Shown: piece after piece, positions 53,725-62,704 of the stretch
Numbering within the stretch: position 1 is the stretch's first letter
Layout: each line of letters starts with the position of its first letter
Assembly: GCF_024346135.1 (NCBI RefSeq)
Contig: NZ_JAGQCJ010000008.1
Span: 1 to 64,000, forward strand
Direction: 5' to 3'
DNA: 64,000 bases
Source: Cyanobium sp. CH-040
GTDB lineage: Bacteria; Cyanobacteriota; Cyanobacteriia; PCC-6307; Cyanobiaceae
Notes under the pieces: model-generated
What the model was told of the DNA's origin: nothing
The model's database searches: none
The model's input: the letters and a program-made list of their open reading frames with translations, nothing else
Program-made: the position numbers and the translations under genes

Positions 53725-54735
53725 TTGAACGCGCCTTCACTGTTTTTGCATGTAGGGATTCACAAAACGGCATCAACCTATATCCAGCATCGGCTTAAGC
53801 GGAATGAGTCGTTTCTGCTTCGGCACCAGCTGCTTTATCCGAAAACCCGGCGCGACCATCTCCAGTTGGTCAATGCTCTGCGCCAAGGAAACATGCAGCC
53901 TTGGCAGAAACTGTTGGACCGAGCAGAGAGAAAGAAGCTGCGGCCGCTGATTTCGGAAGAGGTTCTTTCCTTGCTGCTTGGCCAGCCTAGCCGCTCCAAT
54001 AATAGCAGCATACTCTCTTGTTTCCTGGATTTTCTGGATCAGCGTGGCTTTCAACTGAAGTTGGTTGGCTTTCTGCGAGACCAGCCCGATTATTTGAATT
54101 CGCGCTATACGCAGTTGATCAAGCGTCTTTATTTCACTCGATCCTTTGAGTCATATGTTGCCCAGGTAATGCGTTCGAGCGGAGAGAGTGCTTGTGATTT
54201 TGAAGAGTTGTTTGGAGAGGCTCTGGATTGCGATCGAGTGCATTGCACGTTCATCCCCTTTCTTTCCGCTGAAGGTGATCCTTGTGAGCGGTTGCTGAGC
54301 GCTCTTGGCCTTGTTGACTGCGCAGGCCTAATGCCTCTGACTCAACGGATCAACCCTCAGCCAGGCTGGAAGGGGGTATGGATTGCCCTTCGAATTGCAC
54401 GAAAGCTGCGTCAAAATCATCCTCAGGCCTGGCGAAATGCTGCCTGCAAGGCGCGAATCCGCCAGTCCCTGGAGGCCATTGCCCTCAAGGAGGGTTGGCA
54501 GAATGAGCCATTTCAAGGACTTGATGAGCAGGTCTTGTGCAGTCTGGAGAATCGCTATGGTGCCAGTAACGATCGCTTTGCACAACGGGTGTGGGGCTGC
54601 TCCTGGCGCGATGTGTTTCATCGCCCCATGCCCCAGCTCAGTCCGATTAGGCCTCGCTCACAAGGAGAACGCCACCAACTTGTTGCGCTGTCGGAACGCT
54701 TGCTGGCTGAGGGATTGAGAGTCCAGAGGCGCTGA
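53725..54735 (+). CDS. sulfotransferase-like protein
   Basis: A 336-residue protein starting at TTG. SLFLHVGIHKTASTYIQHRL carries a PAPS-binding P-loop-like motif (GIHKTAST) close to the N-terminus, and KLVGFLRDQPDYLNSRYTQ resembles the 3'-phosphate-binding region. Overall similarity to the family is limited, so substrate and even sulfotransfer are inference. It stands alone, with a 185-base gap before it and a 543-base gap after it. Confidence 0.72.
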   Translation: MNAPSLFLHVGIHKTASTYIQHRLKRNESFLLRHQLLYPKTRRDHLQLVNALRQGNMQPWQKLLDRAERKKLRPLISEEVLSLLLGQPSRSNNSSILSCFLDFLDQRGFQLKLVGFLRDQPDYLNSRYTQLIKRLYFTRSFESYVAQVMRSSGESACDFEELFGEALDCDRVHCTFIPFLSAEGDPCERLLSALGLVDCAGLMPLTQRINPQPGWKGVWIALRIARKLRQNHPQAWRNAACKARIRQSLEAIALKEGWQNEPFQGLDEQVLCSLENRYGASNDRFAQRVWGCSWRDVFHRPMPQLSPIRPRSQGERHQLVALSERLLAEGLRVQRR

Positions 54736-55278
54736 ATGGGATGATGAACCAGGGTTTTCCTTGCAGTGGTTCGATTGCTGCATTCTTTTATCGCCCTGCC
54801 AATGATGGTCATCTGTGCTCCTGGCAGAATGTCTGCCATCTCAAACACTTTCCTTCCTGGATCAATGTTATTCGTGTCGGGAATGATGGGTTGCTGCCCA
54901 TAGGGCGATGATCTCTCTCCGCTGATTCTGGCGTGCTATTTCTTGAGGCTTCTGGTGAATGCCTCCCCTCGTGTCGTGATTGAATCACTGCTCTGGTGGT
55001 TGGATTAATGCCGACTAGTAGTGATTGTCTGTGCTATTGAAATGCCTTGAATTGGGAGACTGAGTGCCATGGCAGTCGACTGCAGTGCTGTGCTATGTTG
55101 AGTGTGCTGACTGAAGAGCGCATCGGCCAGCTTTCCTTCGCTCCCAACTGTTGTAGACAGCGGATCAATGCCTGAATGTTTAGGTCGGCATGCGCCTCTG
55201 CCTCTGGAGAAGCACGTTTTCCTTCGCTTCACGACCACTGCCTGGCCTCTGCAGCGCCGTCGTTAGTCAGTCCGGCGC
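54736..55278. other. 543-base gap, no gene recognised
   Basis: Composition is mixed. Short frames on both strands lack domains or good start sites, and no hairpin with a T-run stands out. It probably holds the promoter for the export cluster that follows. Confidence 0.55.
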
Positions 55279-56208
55279 ATGAATATCGACATCAGTCAAC
55301 CTGGCTTGGCGTCATCTCTGGTTCTCACCATTCACTCTTTCTTAATGAGGTTCCCTAAGACTTCTTTTCTCCCCCGCTTTATTCCATTGCTCCCCAGAAA
55401 CAAGGTGCATCGCAAGATCGAGCAGGGGTTGCGGGGCCTTCACGAGAATCAGGCGCGCAAGGGAGCCCACTACCTTCCCAATTTCATCATTATCGGTGCC
55501 GCCAAGTCAGCTACTACAACTCTAGCTACAATCCTTCCACGCCACCCCGATATCTTTCTGAGTCGCCCTAAGGAGCCTAAGTTCTTTGGCCGACGATATG
55601 CCAAGGGCTGGCGTTGGTATCGAAAGATTTTCCGTCCGGGCCGCGGGTTTATGTTCCGAGGAGAAGCAAGCACGATGTATGCCAGCACCTTGGGATCGTT
55701 TCGTTACGCACCAAGGCTGATCCATCGCTATCTTCCTGATGTAAAGATAATCTATGTTGTGCGCCATCCCATTGATCGCCTTGTTTCTCAGTGGCGCCAC
55801 CTTAAAGGTCGCCGTCCTGACTATGTTGACTTTCAGGATATCCTGTCGAACCGTCGCGCCAGGGACTTGCTTCTTGGATGTTCAAAATATTTTTCTCGAA
55901 TTGAAGAGTTCAGAAAGTACTTTCCCGATGATCAAATTCACTGCATCACTTTCGAAGATCTTATCGAGGACCCTAGCCGCGTACTCTCTGATCTGTTGAC
56001 GTTCCTTGGTGCTTCTGCTCGCCCTGAGCTGCTGCTTGACGATGGACGCCTGCCTCGCGTGAACGAGGCAGGCGATAAGGGCCGCGCCTTCGTCGAGGTT
56101 CCTGATTTCCCCGCTAAGATGCGGAACAAAATCGCAAATCTACTGAAGCCGGATGCTGAATTATTTCTCGACTACATAGGAAAAGATCCGGATTATTGGG
56201 TTTGGTGA
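55279..56208 (+). CDS. sulfotransferase
   Basis: A 309-residue protein. FIIIGAAKSATTTLATIL (residues ~69-86) is the PAPS 5'-phosphosulfate loop of heparan/carbohydrate-type sulfotransferases. VVRHPIDRLVSQW (residues 160-172) is the 3'-phosphate-binding motif with Arg162 and Ser170. The C-terminal LKPDAELFLDYIGKDPDYW is also typical of the family. Placed just upstream of the capsule-export genes, it likely sulfates the exported polysaccharide. Confidence 0.88.
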   Translation: MNIDISQPGLASSLVLTIHSFLMRFPKTSFLPRFIPLLPRNKVHRKIEQGLRGLHENQARKGAHYLPNFIIIGAAKSATTTLATILPRHPDIFLSRPKEPKFFGRRYAKGWRWYRKIFRPGRGFMFRGEASTMYASTLGSFRYAPRLIHRYLPDVKIIYVVRHPIDRLVSQWRHLKGRRPDYVDFQDILSNRRARDLLLGCSKYFSRIEEFRKYFPDDQIHCITFEDLIEDPSRVLSDLLTFLGASARPELLLDDGRLPRVNEAGDKGRAFVEVPDFPAKMRNKIANLLKPDAELFLDYIGKDPDYWVW

Positions 56209-56290
56209 CATGTCTTATGAGTCATTGGCCTAGTCCCCTTCTGTGTGGGGTTGACAGTCTGTCTGCTCAAATTAGCATGATACTGTAGTT

Positions 56291-57223
56291 GTGGACGAAC
56301 TTTCTGGGATGCAAAACGTTGCCTCAGCGCATGGCAGCATTGTGCTTGAAGCCAGGCAGGCATCAAAGTTTTTGGCGCATGGAGTGGGTGAGGTCAAGAA
56401 GGCTTTTGTGGATCTTGATCTTGATGTCCATCGAGGTCAGCGCATAGCCATTTTCAGCGTCAATCCATATGAAGCCAGAACTTTGCTGGATTGTCTTTCT
56501 GGAGTCGAGCAACCTGATCAGGGCTCAGTACTGCATCATGGACTGGTTTCCTGGCCGCTGGGCGCCAACCAGGCATTTCACAAAAAGCTTTCCGGCTACA
56601 TGAATGCCCGTTTCGCCGCAGAGATCTACAGCCAATCGGGCAGCATCGAACATGACTTACTGCTGATTCAAGAGCTCACCGGTGCCGATGACCGCACTTT
56701 TCATGAGCCATTGAGCTCATGGCGAGTACCGATGCGGAAAAGTCTTGAACTAGCTGTTTCGCTGGCCTTTGAGTTCGATGTGACTCTTGTCGGCAAAATC
56801 AGCGGCTGGGACCACCGCGCTGTTCATCCGGCTTCTGTTCGGATTCGAGATTTGTTTGAACGGAGGATTGACGGACGCACTCTTCTGATTGCAGCTCCAG
56901 GGCAGAACCGCCTGGCATTGGATTACTGTGATGAGGGGATGGTGATTCTCGACGGTCGACTGGCTTATCGAGGTGACCCCGAGGTTTGTCAGCTGATGGT
57001 CAAAGAAGAAACCCAGCGCTTGAAGGCTGAGCGCAGGCAGCGTGTCAATGCCCGCATTTCCCGCCTCGTCGCCGATGTGGAAGGAGATGACTTCGATTCC
57101 GAAGACCCAGACATGGAGGATGCTCAGGAGTCCTACAGCGATGCTGACCTGTTCCCCGGCAGCAGTTCAATGCCGTTTTCTGAATCCGTCGTTGCGTCCA
57201 ACCGGCAGGACCGGCCTGTCTGA
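56291..57223 (+). CDS. KpsT-like ABC subunit lacking ATPase motifs
   Basis: A 310-residue protein (GTG start). Its order of segments follows KpsT/Wzt-type polysaccharide ATPases: an early FVDLDLDVHRGQRIAIF, then SWPLGANQAFHKKLSG (KpsT-like SWPxG), the region aligned with the signature loop, and a C-terminal strand pair MVILDGRLAYRG. But the Walker A position reads SVNPYEARTLL (no GxGKS/T, no Lys), the LSGGQ-like loop reads LSSWRVPMRK, and Walker B reads FEFDVTLVGKIS without the DE pair. It therefore should not hydrolyse ATP. A tail of about 60 residues, partly acidic (DFDSEDPDMEDAQESYSDAD), is extra. The KpsM-like permease gene follows 81 bases downstream. Confidence 0.8.
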   Translation: MDELSGMQNVASAHGSIVLEARQASKFLAHGVGEVKKAFVDLDLDVHRGQRIAIFSVNPYEARTLLDCLSGVEQPDQGSVLHHGLVSWPLGANQAFHKKLSGYMNARFAAEIYSQSGSIEHDLLLIQELTGADDRTFHEPLSSWRVPMRKSLELAVSLAFEFDVTLVGKISGWDHRAVHPASVRIRDLFERRIDGRTLLIAAPGQNRLALDYCDEGMVILDGRLAYRGDPEVCQLMVKEETQRLKAERRQRVNARISRLVADVEGDDFDSEDPDMEDAQESYSDADLFPGSSSMPFSESVVASNRQDRPV

Positions 57224-57304
57224 CTTGCCATGCCGCTGGATCTGGGTCTGCTGCAGGGGGCTAGCCAGTCCGATAGCATGGTATGCAGCTGATCCGGCAT
57301 TGAC

Positions 57305-58147
57305 ATGATTCGCCGGTCCTTGGGACTCGCCCTCTCGCAGCTGTTGCTGCAGATCAGAATTGTCGGCGCTGTCGCTCAGCGCGAGCTCCAGCTCCGTTCG
57401 GCGAAGGGGCTTTTCGGGGTTGCCGGGGTGTTCCTTGAACCCCTCGCACTGATCGCCACCTTCCTGGCTCTGCGAATCCTGATTCGCAGCAGTGGCGAGG
57501 GTGATTATATAAATGTTGTCCTTTGGTTGGCGCTGGGTTTCATACCTTTCTTCATGTTTGCCGATATCGCAATTAAGGCGATTTCGGGGGTTCAGAAGGG
57601 CGGTGATCTTTATTTTTATAGGCGCCTTCGTCCTCTCGATTCGTTGATGGGTAACGCTCTGCTCACCACGCAGATCTTCGGTACGATGATGCTGGTTTTT
57701 GTGTTGGGCGTTGCCGCATGGGAGTGGCGTGCAATTCTCTATTCGCCAGGGGTTGCAATATTTCAGTTCCTTGGAATTGCCATGCTCGGTTTTGGGCTTG
57801 GACTCAGCACTTTAATCGTGGGCCATCGCCTCCCTTTCGTGGCATGGGTAATCAAATCTGTCTTGCGACGCATCCTGCTTTGGACCTCTTGTATTTTCTT
57901 CCCGATCCGGATTATTCCTATTGAATTTCGCCACTGGATTCTCTGGAACCCCATTGCTCATGGCGTCGAGCTCCTTCGCCAAAGCTTTAATCCTGCCTAT
58001 CCAATTCCTGGCGTAAGTGCCATCTATTTCTGGGTCTGGGTTGTGGGTTCCATAGGCTTTGGTCTTTTCATCTATGGCAACAACGAAGAGCTGCTCTACA
58101 GTCCCGAGCAGCTCGCTGGCACTGAGCGCCCGGGAGACGAGCTGTGA
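57305..58147 (+). CDS. ABC-2 polysaccharide export permease (KpsM/Wzm-like)
   Basis: A 280-residue inner-membrane protein with about six transmembrane segments. VAQRELQLRSAKGLFGVAGVFLEPLALIA, YFYRRLRPLDSLMGNALL, ILWTSCIFFPIRIIP and WNPIAHGVELLRQSF are characteristic of KpsM-type permeases that move lipid-linked capsular polysaccharide across the plasma membrane. It overlaps a tiny frame that leads to the PCP gene. The only ATP-binding partner encoded nearby is the degenerate upstream subunit. Confidence 0.9.
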   Translation: MIRRSLGLALSQLLLQIRIVGAVAQRELQLRSAKGLFGVAGVFLEPLALIATFLALRILIRSSGEGDYINVVLWLALGFIPFFMFADIAIKAISGVQKGGDLYFYRRLRPLDSLMGNALLTTQIFGTMMLVFVLGVAAWEWRAILYSPGVAIFQFLGIAMLGFGLGLSTLIVGHRLPFVAWVIKSVLRRILLWTSCIFFPIRIIPIEFRHWILWNPIAHGVELLRQSFNPAYPIPGVSAIYFWVWVVGSIGFGLFIYGNNEELLYSPEQLAGTERPGDEL

Positions 58148-58215
58148 GTGCCCCTTCCACCAGCCTTGATCTCGCTGATACGCTGGGTCGGCTTTGTGCT
58201 GAGGGTCAGGGATGA
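58144..58215 (+). CDS. possible 23-residue peptide between permease and KpsE
   Basis: A GTG-started frame (VSAPSTSLDLADTLGRLCAEGQG) whose start overlaps the permease stop (GTGA) and whose stop overlaps the next ATG (ATGA). The double overlap could be a coupling device that carries ribosomes to the next gene, or chance. No homology is known to me. Confidence 0.25.
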   Translation: MSAPSTSLDLADTLGRLCAEGQG

Positions 58216-59579
58216 TTCAGCAGACCCGAGGAATCCGCATCCGCGACGGACGCGCCCGTGCAGGGGGGCGTTCCCTGCGGGACGAGCTCCGTGCAGTTGG
58301 TGATCTGGCCGCTCATATCGCCAACCGCGCTCTGGCCCGTGCCAGGGGCTGGTCGACGTCCCTGATTTCAGGTGCCCAGTTGCCTGGTTTGCCCGGCAGC
58401 GGCGACCTGGTGCCAGGCTTCGATGCCCCTGCTGCCTCGCCCGACGAACCGCGCCGGCGGCTTCGCGACCGTTTGAAAGCCCCCCTGGAGCCGATCCTGC
58501 GGATTCCACTTCCGGTTCTGCTGGCTGGCCTGGTGCTGGGGGCTTCGGCGATCTACTTCTTCTCCATCGGTCGCAATCGCTACCAGGTCGACTCCAGCTT
58601 CATCGTCCGCCTCCCCCAGGCTCCTGCTGGAACCACGGGAACCCTGCTGGGCACAACCCTTGCAGGCCCCACGATGCTTGGTTCTCTCGAGGACGGTCGA
58701 TTCCTGGCCGTGTACCTCACCTCTCCTGAGGTGATGCGGCGAGTCTTTCTGCAGCTGAAGCCCGAGGACTCCTGGGGCAGGAAGCCCGGTGATCCGTTCG
58801 CCGGGCTTCCGGAAGGTGCCTCTGTGGATCAGCAGCTGGCCTTTTTCCGCCGCCAGGTGATGGTGGTTCCGCAGGACCTCAGTGGTGTGATCAACCTCAC
58901 CACCGTCGGCCTTCAACCTGAAGCTTCCTTCAAGCTCAACCAGCTCCTCCTCCGGGAAGCCGAGGACTTTCTCAACCGCTCGAACTCCACCATCAGCCTT
59001 AATCAGCAACAGTTCTTCGAGCAGGAAGTCGAGCGAGCCCGCCAGCGGCTGGACAAGGCCAACGAGGCGCTCAACAGCTTCAAGAACCAGTACGGCGAGG
59101 TCAATCTCTCCCAGGCGGCGTCCGCATCCAGCAGCTTTATCTCAGAGCTGGAGAGCAAACTCGTGGACCTGCGGGTGCAGGAGGCCAGCCTCAAGCGCCA
59201 GTTCCGCGACCCCACAACACCTGAGGTGGCCTTTGTCACAGACCAGGTGCGTGAACTGGAACGGCAGATCCGCGAGGAGCGCGAGCTCCTTGTGAACCCG
59301 GAGGGACGGGACCTCAACCGGCTTCTGGCCGAGTCCTCCAAGCTTGAGACCGAGGTGCTGCTCGCCACTGAAGCCCTCAAGGGAGCCATCAATTCAGCGG
59401 ACTCCAGCCGTCAGCGGGTTCAGCAGCAGCTCAAGTTCCTGGTGCGCCTTGCCGATCCCCAGCAGCCGACAGAGCAGTCCTACGACTGGCGCTGGAAGGG
59501 CTTCCTGGGTGTGATCGGTGGCCTTGTGCTGCTCTGGGGCATCGGCTCCTTCAGTCTCGGCATCATCAGCCGGCGCTGA
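58212..59579 (+). CDS. capsule export inner-membrane protein (KpsE-like PCP)
   Basis: A 455-residue polysaccharide co-polymerase/export protein. It has an N-terminal transmembrane helix at about 98-119 and a C-terminal one at about 432-452, with a long periplasmic coiled-coil region between (ERARQRLDKANEALNSFKNQ, DQVRELERQIREERELL). The LARARGW/RRRLRDRLKA lead of ~95 residues before the first helix is longer and more Arg-rich than usual. KpsE/Wzc-type PCPs link the inner-membrane transporter to the outer-membrane channel. It lies 64 bases downstream of the permease gene; the outer-membrane (KpsD/Wza) partner is not visible here. Confidence 0.9.
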   Translation: MIQQTRGIRIRDGRARAGGRSLRDELRAVGDLAAHIANRALARARGWSTSLISGAQLPGLPGSGDLVPGFDAPAASPDEPRRRLRDRLKAPLEPILRIPLPVLLAGLVLGASAIYFFSIGRNRYQVDSSFIVRLPQAPAGTTGTLLGTTLAGPTMLGSLEDGRFLAVYLTSPEVMRRVFLQLKPEDSWGRKPGDPFAGLPEGASVDQQLAFFRRQVMVVPQDLSGVINLTTVGLQPEASFKLNQLLLREAEDFLNRSNSTISLNQQQFFEQEVERARQRLDKANEALNSFKNQYGEVNLSQAASASSSFISELESKLVDLRVQEASLKRQFRDPTTPEVAFVTDQVRELERQIREERELLVNPEGRDLNRLLAESSKLETEVLLATEALKGAINSADSSRQRVQQQLKFLVRLADPQQPTEQSYDWRWKGFLGVIGGLVLLWGIGSFSLGIISRR

Positions 59580-59587
59580 ACCAGCCC

Positions 59588-61057
59588 TTGACACTGCCGC
59601 CCTACGGCTGGCTCGACCGCAATCGGCTCGAACAGGAGGCCCTGAGTCGCGCACAGCGGCTCCGGGCCGATGCAGCCGAGCTTTCCTCCCTGCGGCGCTC
59701 CGATCTCGAGCTTCTGGGAGACCGCTACTGGCCCCAGCGCCATCTCACGCTTCTGGAGCCTCACGATCCAGGCCCGGATGTCGCCTTTCTCACGGTCGCC
59801 AACGATCGCTTCTGCCGCGGCCTGGAGGCGTTGCTGCTGAGCCTGCGGGCCGTTTACCCCCAGCTGGCATCCCACTTCGTGGTGGCCCATGACGGCAGCA
59901 TCGGACCTTTCCTGCAGCGTCGCCTCCGGCAGATCCATGCACCTGTGGAGTTCGTGGTGCCTGAGACACCCTGGGCCGATCAACTGCCTCGGGACTCCGC
60001 CAACCGGGAGCGCGTCGGTCTGCTGGGCTACCTCAACGGTCATGCCCTCGCCCTGCGCGGCCATCGCAGGGTGGTGGTGCTCGATGCCGACCTGCTCATC
60101 ACCGGCGCCCTCGATCCGCTCTGGGCGCCGGGTGAACGCTTCAGGGCCGTTCCGGACTGCGGCGATCGCCCCTGGGCGGCTGTGACGCCAGCCACCCGCC
60201 GGCCGGTGGTGAATTCCGGGGTGATCTCCATTCCGGGGCAGGCGCTGAACGACACCCTTGAGCAGCGCTTCGCCGCCTTGATCCGTGAGGCTTCGCAGCC
60301 CGTCTGTCCTCTGCTGGACCGCTTCGCCGATCAGAAGGTGTGGAACCTGCTGCTCGCCGATCAGCCGCTGGAGCTGCTGCCGCTGAATTTCAACTGCAAT
60401 GTCAAATATCTCGTGCGTTTCCTGGAGGGTTGCCACGAGAACCTCTCCGTCGTCCATTTCGCCGGCCCCAAGCCATGGCTCACCTGGCCCTGGGTGGCGC
60501 CGCAGGCGCAGGACCACCGCCCCCTGGTGGTGGCGGATCACCTGCTCTGGAACCGGCAGTACCGGCAGTTGCTGATGACCTGGAGGTTGCAGCTGCATCG
60601 TGAGGCTCTTTCTGCCGCCCCGCCCCTGCCCACGGGCCCCGCCCAGCTCCTCCTCGCCCCGGATGCCCTGCAGGCGGTGCCGGCCGGGGTGAGCCGCCAT
60701 CTGGTGTTGGCGGATCCGGCACCATTTGAAGGACACTGGCCGGACGCTCCGGCCTGGTCCGCCGGCTGGTATGAGCGACTGCAGGCTGCAGTCCCGGTGC
60801 AGATCTGGGCGCCGTTCGAGTGGGAACCGGCCGTGAGGGATCTGCCCCTGCCGGCAGGGGCCATCTGGCGCTGGGTGCTGATCGAGGCCCCGTTCAGTGC
60901 CGACCTCAGGCAGGGAGAGGACCTGCTCGCCGACAGCGGTCCCTGGGCGGGAGGGTTCGAGCCGTGGAGCGATCCCGCCTGGATCGGTGTGGCCCGCGCT
61001 GCCCGGCGGCAGCTGGAGGCTGCAGGGGCGGGCCCCGTAGAGTCGCTGCATCGTTGA
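59588..61057 (+). CDS. GT8-like glycosyltransferase
   Basis: A 489-residue protein, probably started by the TTG giving (M)TLPPYGWLDRN. AFLTVANDRF near residue 67 starts the nucleotide-sugar fold, VVLDADLL (DxD at 166-168) binds metal, NSGVISI is at 209-215, and HFAGPKPW (290-297) is the GT8 HxxGxxKPW motif. It is a retaining transferase using a UDP-sugar or similar. The ~190 residues after the catalytic domain are extra and unknown. It lies 9 bases after the KpsE-like gene. Confidence 0.85.
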   Translation: MTLPPYGWLDRNRLEQEALSRAQRLRADAAELSSLRRSDLELLGDRYWPQRHLTLLEPHDPGPDVAFLTVANDRFCRGLEALLLSLRAVYPQLASHFVVAHDGSIGPFLQRRLRQIHAPVEFVVPETPWADQLPRDSANRERVGLLGYLNGHALALRGHRRVVVLDADLLITGALDPLWAPGERFRAVPDCGDRPWAAVTPATRRPVVNSGVISIPGQALNDTLEQRFAALIREASQPVCPLLDRFADQKVWNLLLADQPLELLPLNFNCNVKYLVRFLEGCHENLSVVHFAGPKPWLTWPWVAPQAQDHRPLVVADHLLWNRQYRQLLMTWRLQLHREALSAAPPLPTGPAQLLLAPDALQAVPAGVSRHLVLADPAPFEGHWPDAPAWSAGWYERLQAAVPVQIWAPFEWEPAVRDLPLPAGAIWRWVLIEAPFSADLRQGEDLLADSGPWAGGFEPWSDPAWIGVARAARRQLEAAGAGPVESLHR

Positions 61058-61068
61058 GCCCCCTGGGG

Positions 61069-61716
61069 ATGCCGCGCCCGCGCCGAGCCAGAAAGCCTCA
61101 ACGGCGCACCCTGCGCCAGCGGCTGCTGACACCGCTCAAGCGCCTGGCCGATCTGGTGCGTGGACGCCAGACGCCTCCCGCCCGCTGGCCCAAGACGGCA
61201 CGTCCCTCCCCGAAGGCACTGCTGCTGCCCGGCGCTGGACGGAAGCGCAGCCTGCAGGAGTGGAAGGAGCTGCGCAGGACCACGGCGGCCGAGGTGAAGG
61301 CGCACCTGGCTGAAGAGCAGCCGGTGCAGGCGATCAAGAAGCTCACCCGGGCACTGCTGGAGGATCCTCAGCACCCTCCGTATCACGAGCTGCTGAAGAA
61401 GGCGGTCGAGCAGCGCCGTCAACGGCGGCTGCGGGCCGGGCGCAAGGATCCCTGGGCCGAGCTGCCCAGGGATCTGCGCCAGGAAGCCCTGCAGCTGGAG
61501 GCCTTCACGGCCTACGTCGATGAGCTGGAGCAACTCTTCGACAAGGCGGGCATTCCTCCCCTGGCGGCGCCCCCCCCGCCTGGCGCACGCCCTGCGCCAA
61601 CCGGATCAGCCACGAAGGCCGGCACTGCAGCGGCCATGGGCGGGGGCAAGCCCAGGAAGGCGCCTGCAGGGGAGTCACCGAGAGGGAAGCGGGCCCGGGG
61701 TTCTGCTGGCGGCTGA
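61069..61716 (+). CDS. hypothetical Arg/Lys-rich protein
   Basis: A 215-residue protein, strongly basic at both ends (MPRPRRARKPQRRTLRQRLL and SPRGKRARGSAGG). The middle is helical (LQEWKELRRTTAAEVKAHLAEEQPVQAIKKLTRALLEDPQHP), resembling a single TPR-like unit. No known family is recognised. A TTG at 61054, overlapping the GT8 stop, could also be its start. It may be a cytosolic partner of the export genes; that is inference. Confidence 0.65.
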   Translation: MPRPRRARKPQRRTLRQRLLTPLKRLADLVRGRQTPPARWPKTARPSPKALLLPGAGRKRSLQEWKELRRTTAAEVKAHLAEEQPVQAIKKLTRALLEDPQHPPYHELLKKAVEQRRQRRLRAGRKDPWAELPRDLRQEALQLEAFTAYVDELEQLFDKAGIPPLAAPPPPGARPAPTGSATKAGTAAAMGGGKPRKAPAGESPRGKRARGSAGG

Positions 61717-61723
61717 GCCCTGT

Positions 61724-62650
61724 TCAGTCGCGCTTGGCCGAGTCCGCGGGTTCGCCCTCCAGAACCCCCCGCAGTGCTTCCGCCCGCGCCGCAAAGCTGT
61801 GCCGCTCCCGTGCGGCGGCCGCCACCGCCGCCAGGGTGTGGTGATCACGCCGCAGCGCCCGGGCCCTGGCCAGCGCCTCCTCCGGTTCGTCGCCGGGCCC
61901 CATCCGGATCACCCCGGCTTCCAGTTCCGGCGGACAGCCGGGCGCTACATCGGTGATCACCGGCACACCACAGGCCAGCACGTCGAAGACACGGTTGTTG
62001 AGATAGCCGTAGGCGGCCATCGCCCCGTGGTGGTCGTTGAGCACCGCCAGGGCCTGGCCGTAGCGGATGGGCAGGGCGTCGTTGGCCAGGCTGGCTGATT
62101 CCGCCTCCAGCCCCACGTCCTCCCAGCCTTCCCCGATCAGCTCGATCGCCACCCCCGCCCGGCTGAAGGCAGCCACGATCGGCCGCTCCACGCCGCGGCG
62201 GTTGCCCACGAACAGCAGTCCGCCACGGGCCGGCCGCAGCCTGGCCCGGTGGCCAAGGCCGCTGGCCTGCAGCAGGGTTTGGGCGGGGCGCCCGCTCAGG
62301 CGGGCCAGCCGGGGGCGGTCCTGGTCGCTGGCCACCAGCAGCAGGTCGTAGTCAGCCAGTTCCGTGGGGGTTGGATCGAGGGGCCAGCTGATGATCCAGA
62401 TCAGCTTCCGCCGGTAGGGGGCCGCCCGCAGCCAGTCGCTGCCGGGGGCGAACTTGCCCCGCAGCACCAGCAGGTCGCTGCCGGCCGGAGCCGGTGGCAC
62501 GAGGGCATGGGTGTCGCGGTGCAGCAGCCGGGTGCTCACTCCCAGGGCGTGCAGGGCCAGCTGCAGCTCGCGGGCGAAGTGGTAATCACCCCAACCCACC
62601 AGACCGTCCGGGTCGGAGGGCGCGGCGATCAACAGGTCGAGATGCCGCAC
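61724..62650 (-). CDS. glycosyltransferase (CgeB/GT4-like)
   Basis: A 308-residue protein. LVGWGDYHFARELQLALHALGVSTRLL begins the first Rossmann domain. LLFVGNRRGVERPIVAAF and VAIELIGEGWEDVG mark the donor domain, and NNRVFDVLACGVPVITDVAPG is the C-terminal donor-binding motif of GT-B enzymes. The end of the gene is convergent with the hypothetical upstream gene (7 bases between stops). Confidence 0.8.
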   Translation of the reverse strand: MRHLDLLIAAPSDPDGLVGWGDYHFARELQLALHALGVSTRLLHRDTHALVPPAPAGSDLLVLRGKFAPGSDWLRAAPYRRKLIWIISWPLDPTPTELADYDLLLVASDQDRPRLARLSGRPAQTLLQASGLGHRARLRPARGGLLFVGNRRGVERPIVAAFSRAGVAIELIGEGWEDVGLEAESASLANDALPIRYGQALAVLNDHHGAMAAYGYLNNRVFDVLACGVPVITDVAPGCPPELEAGVIRMGPGDEPEEALARARALRRDHHTLAAVAAAARERHSFAARAEALRGVLEGEPADSAKRD

Positions 62651-62704
62651 CGGTGGGCCTGGATCCGGCTCCTATTCTCGCCGCCGGGCCGGAGACGATC
62701 GCAG

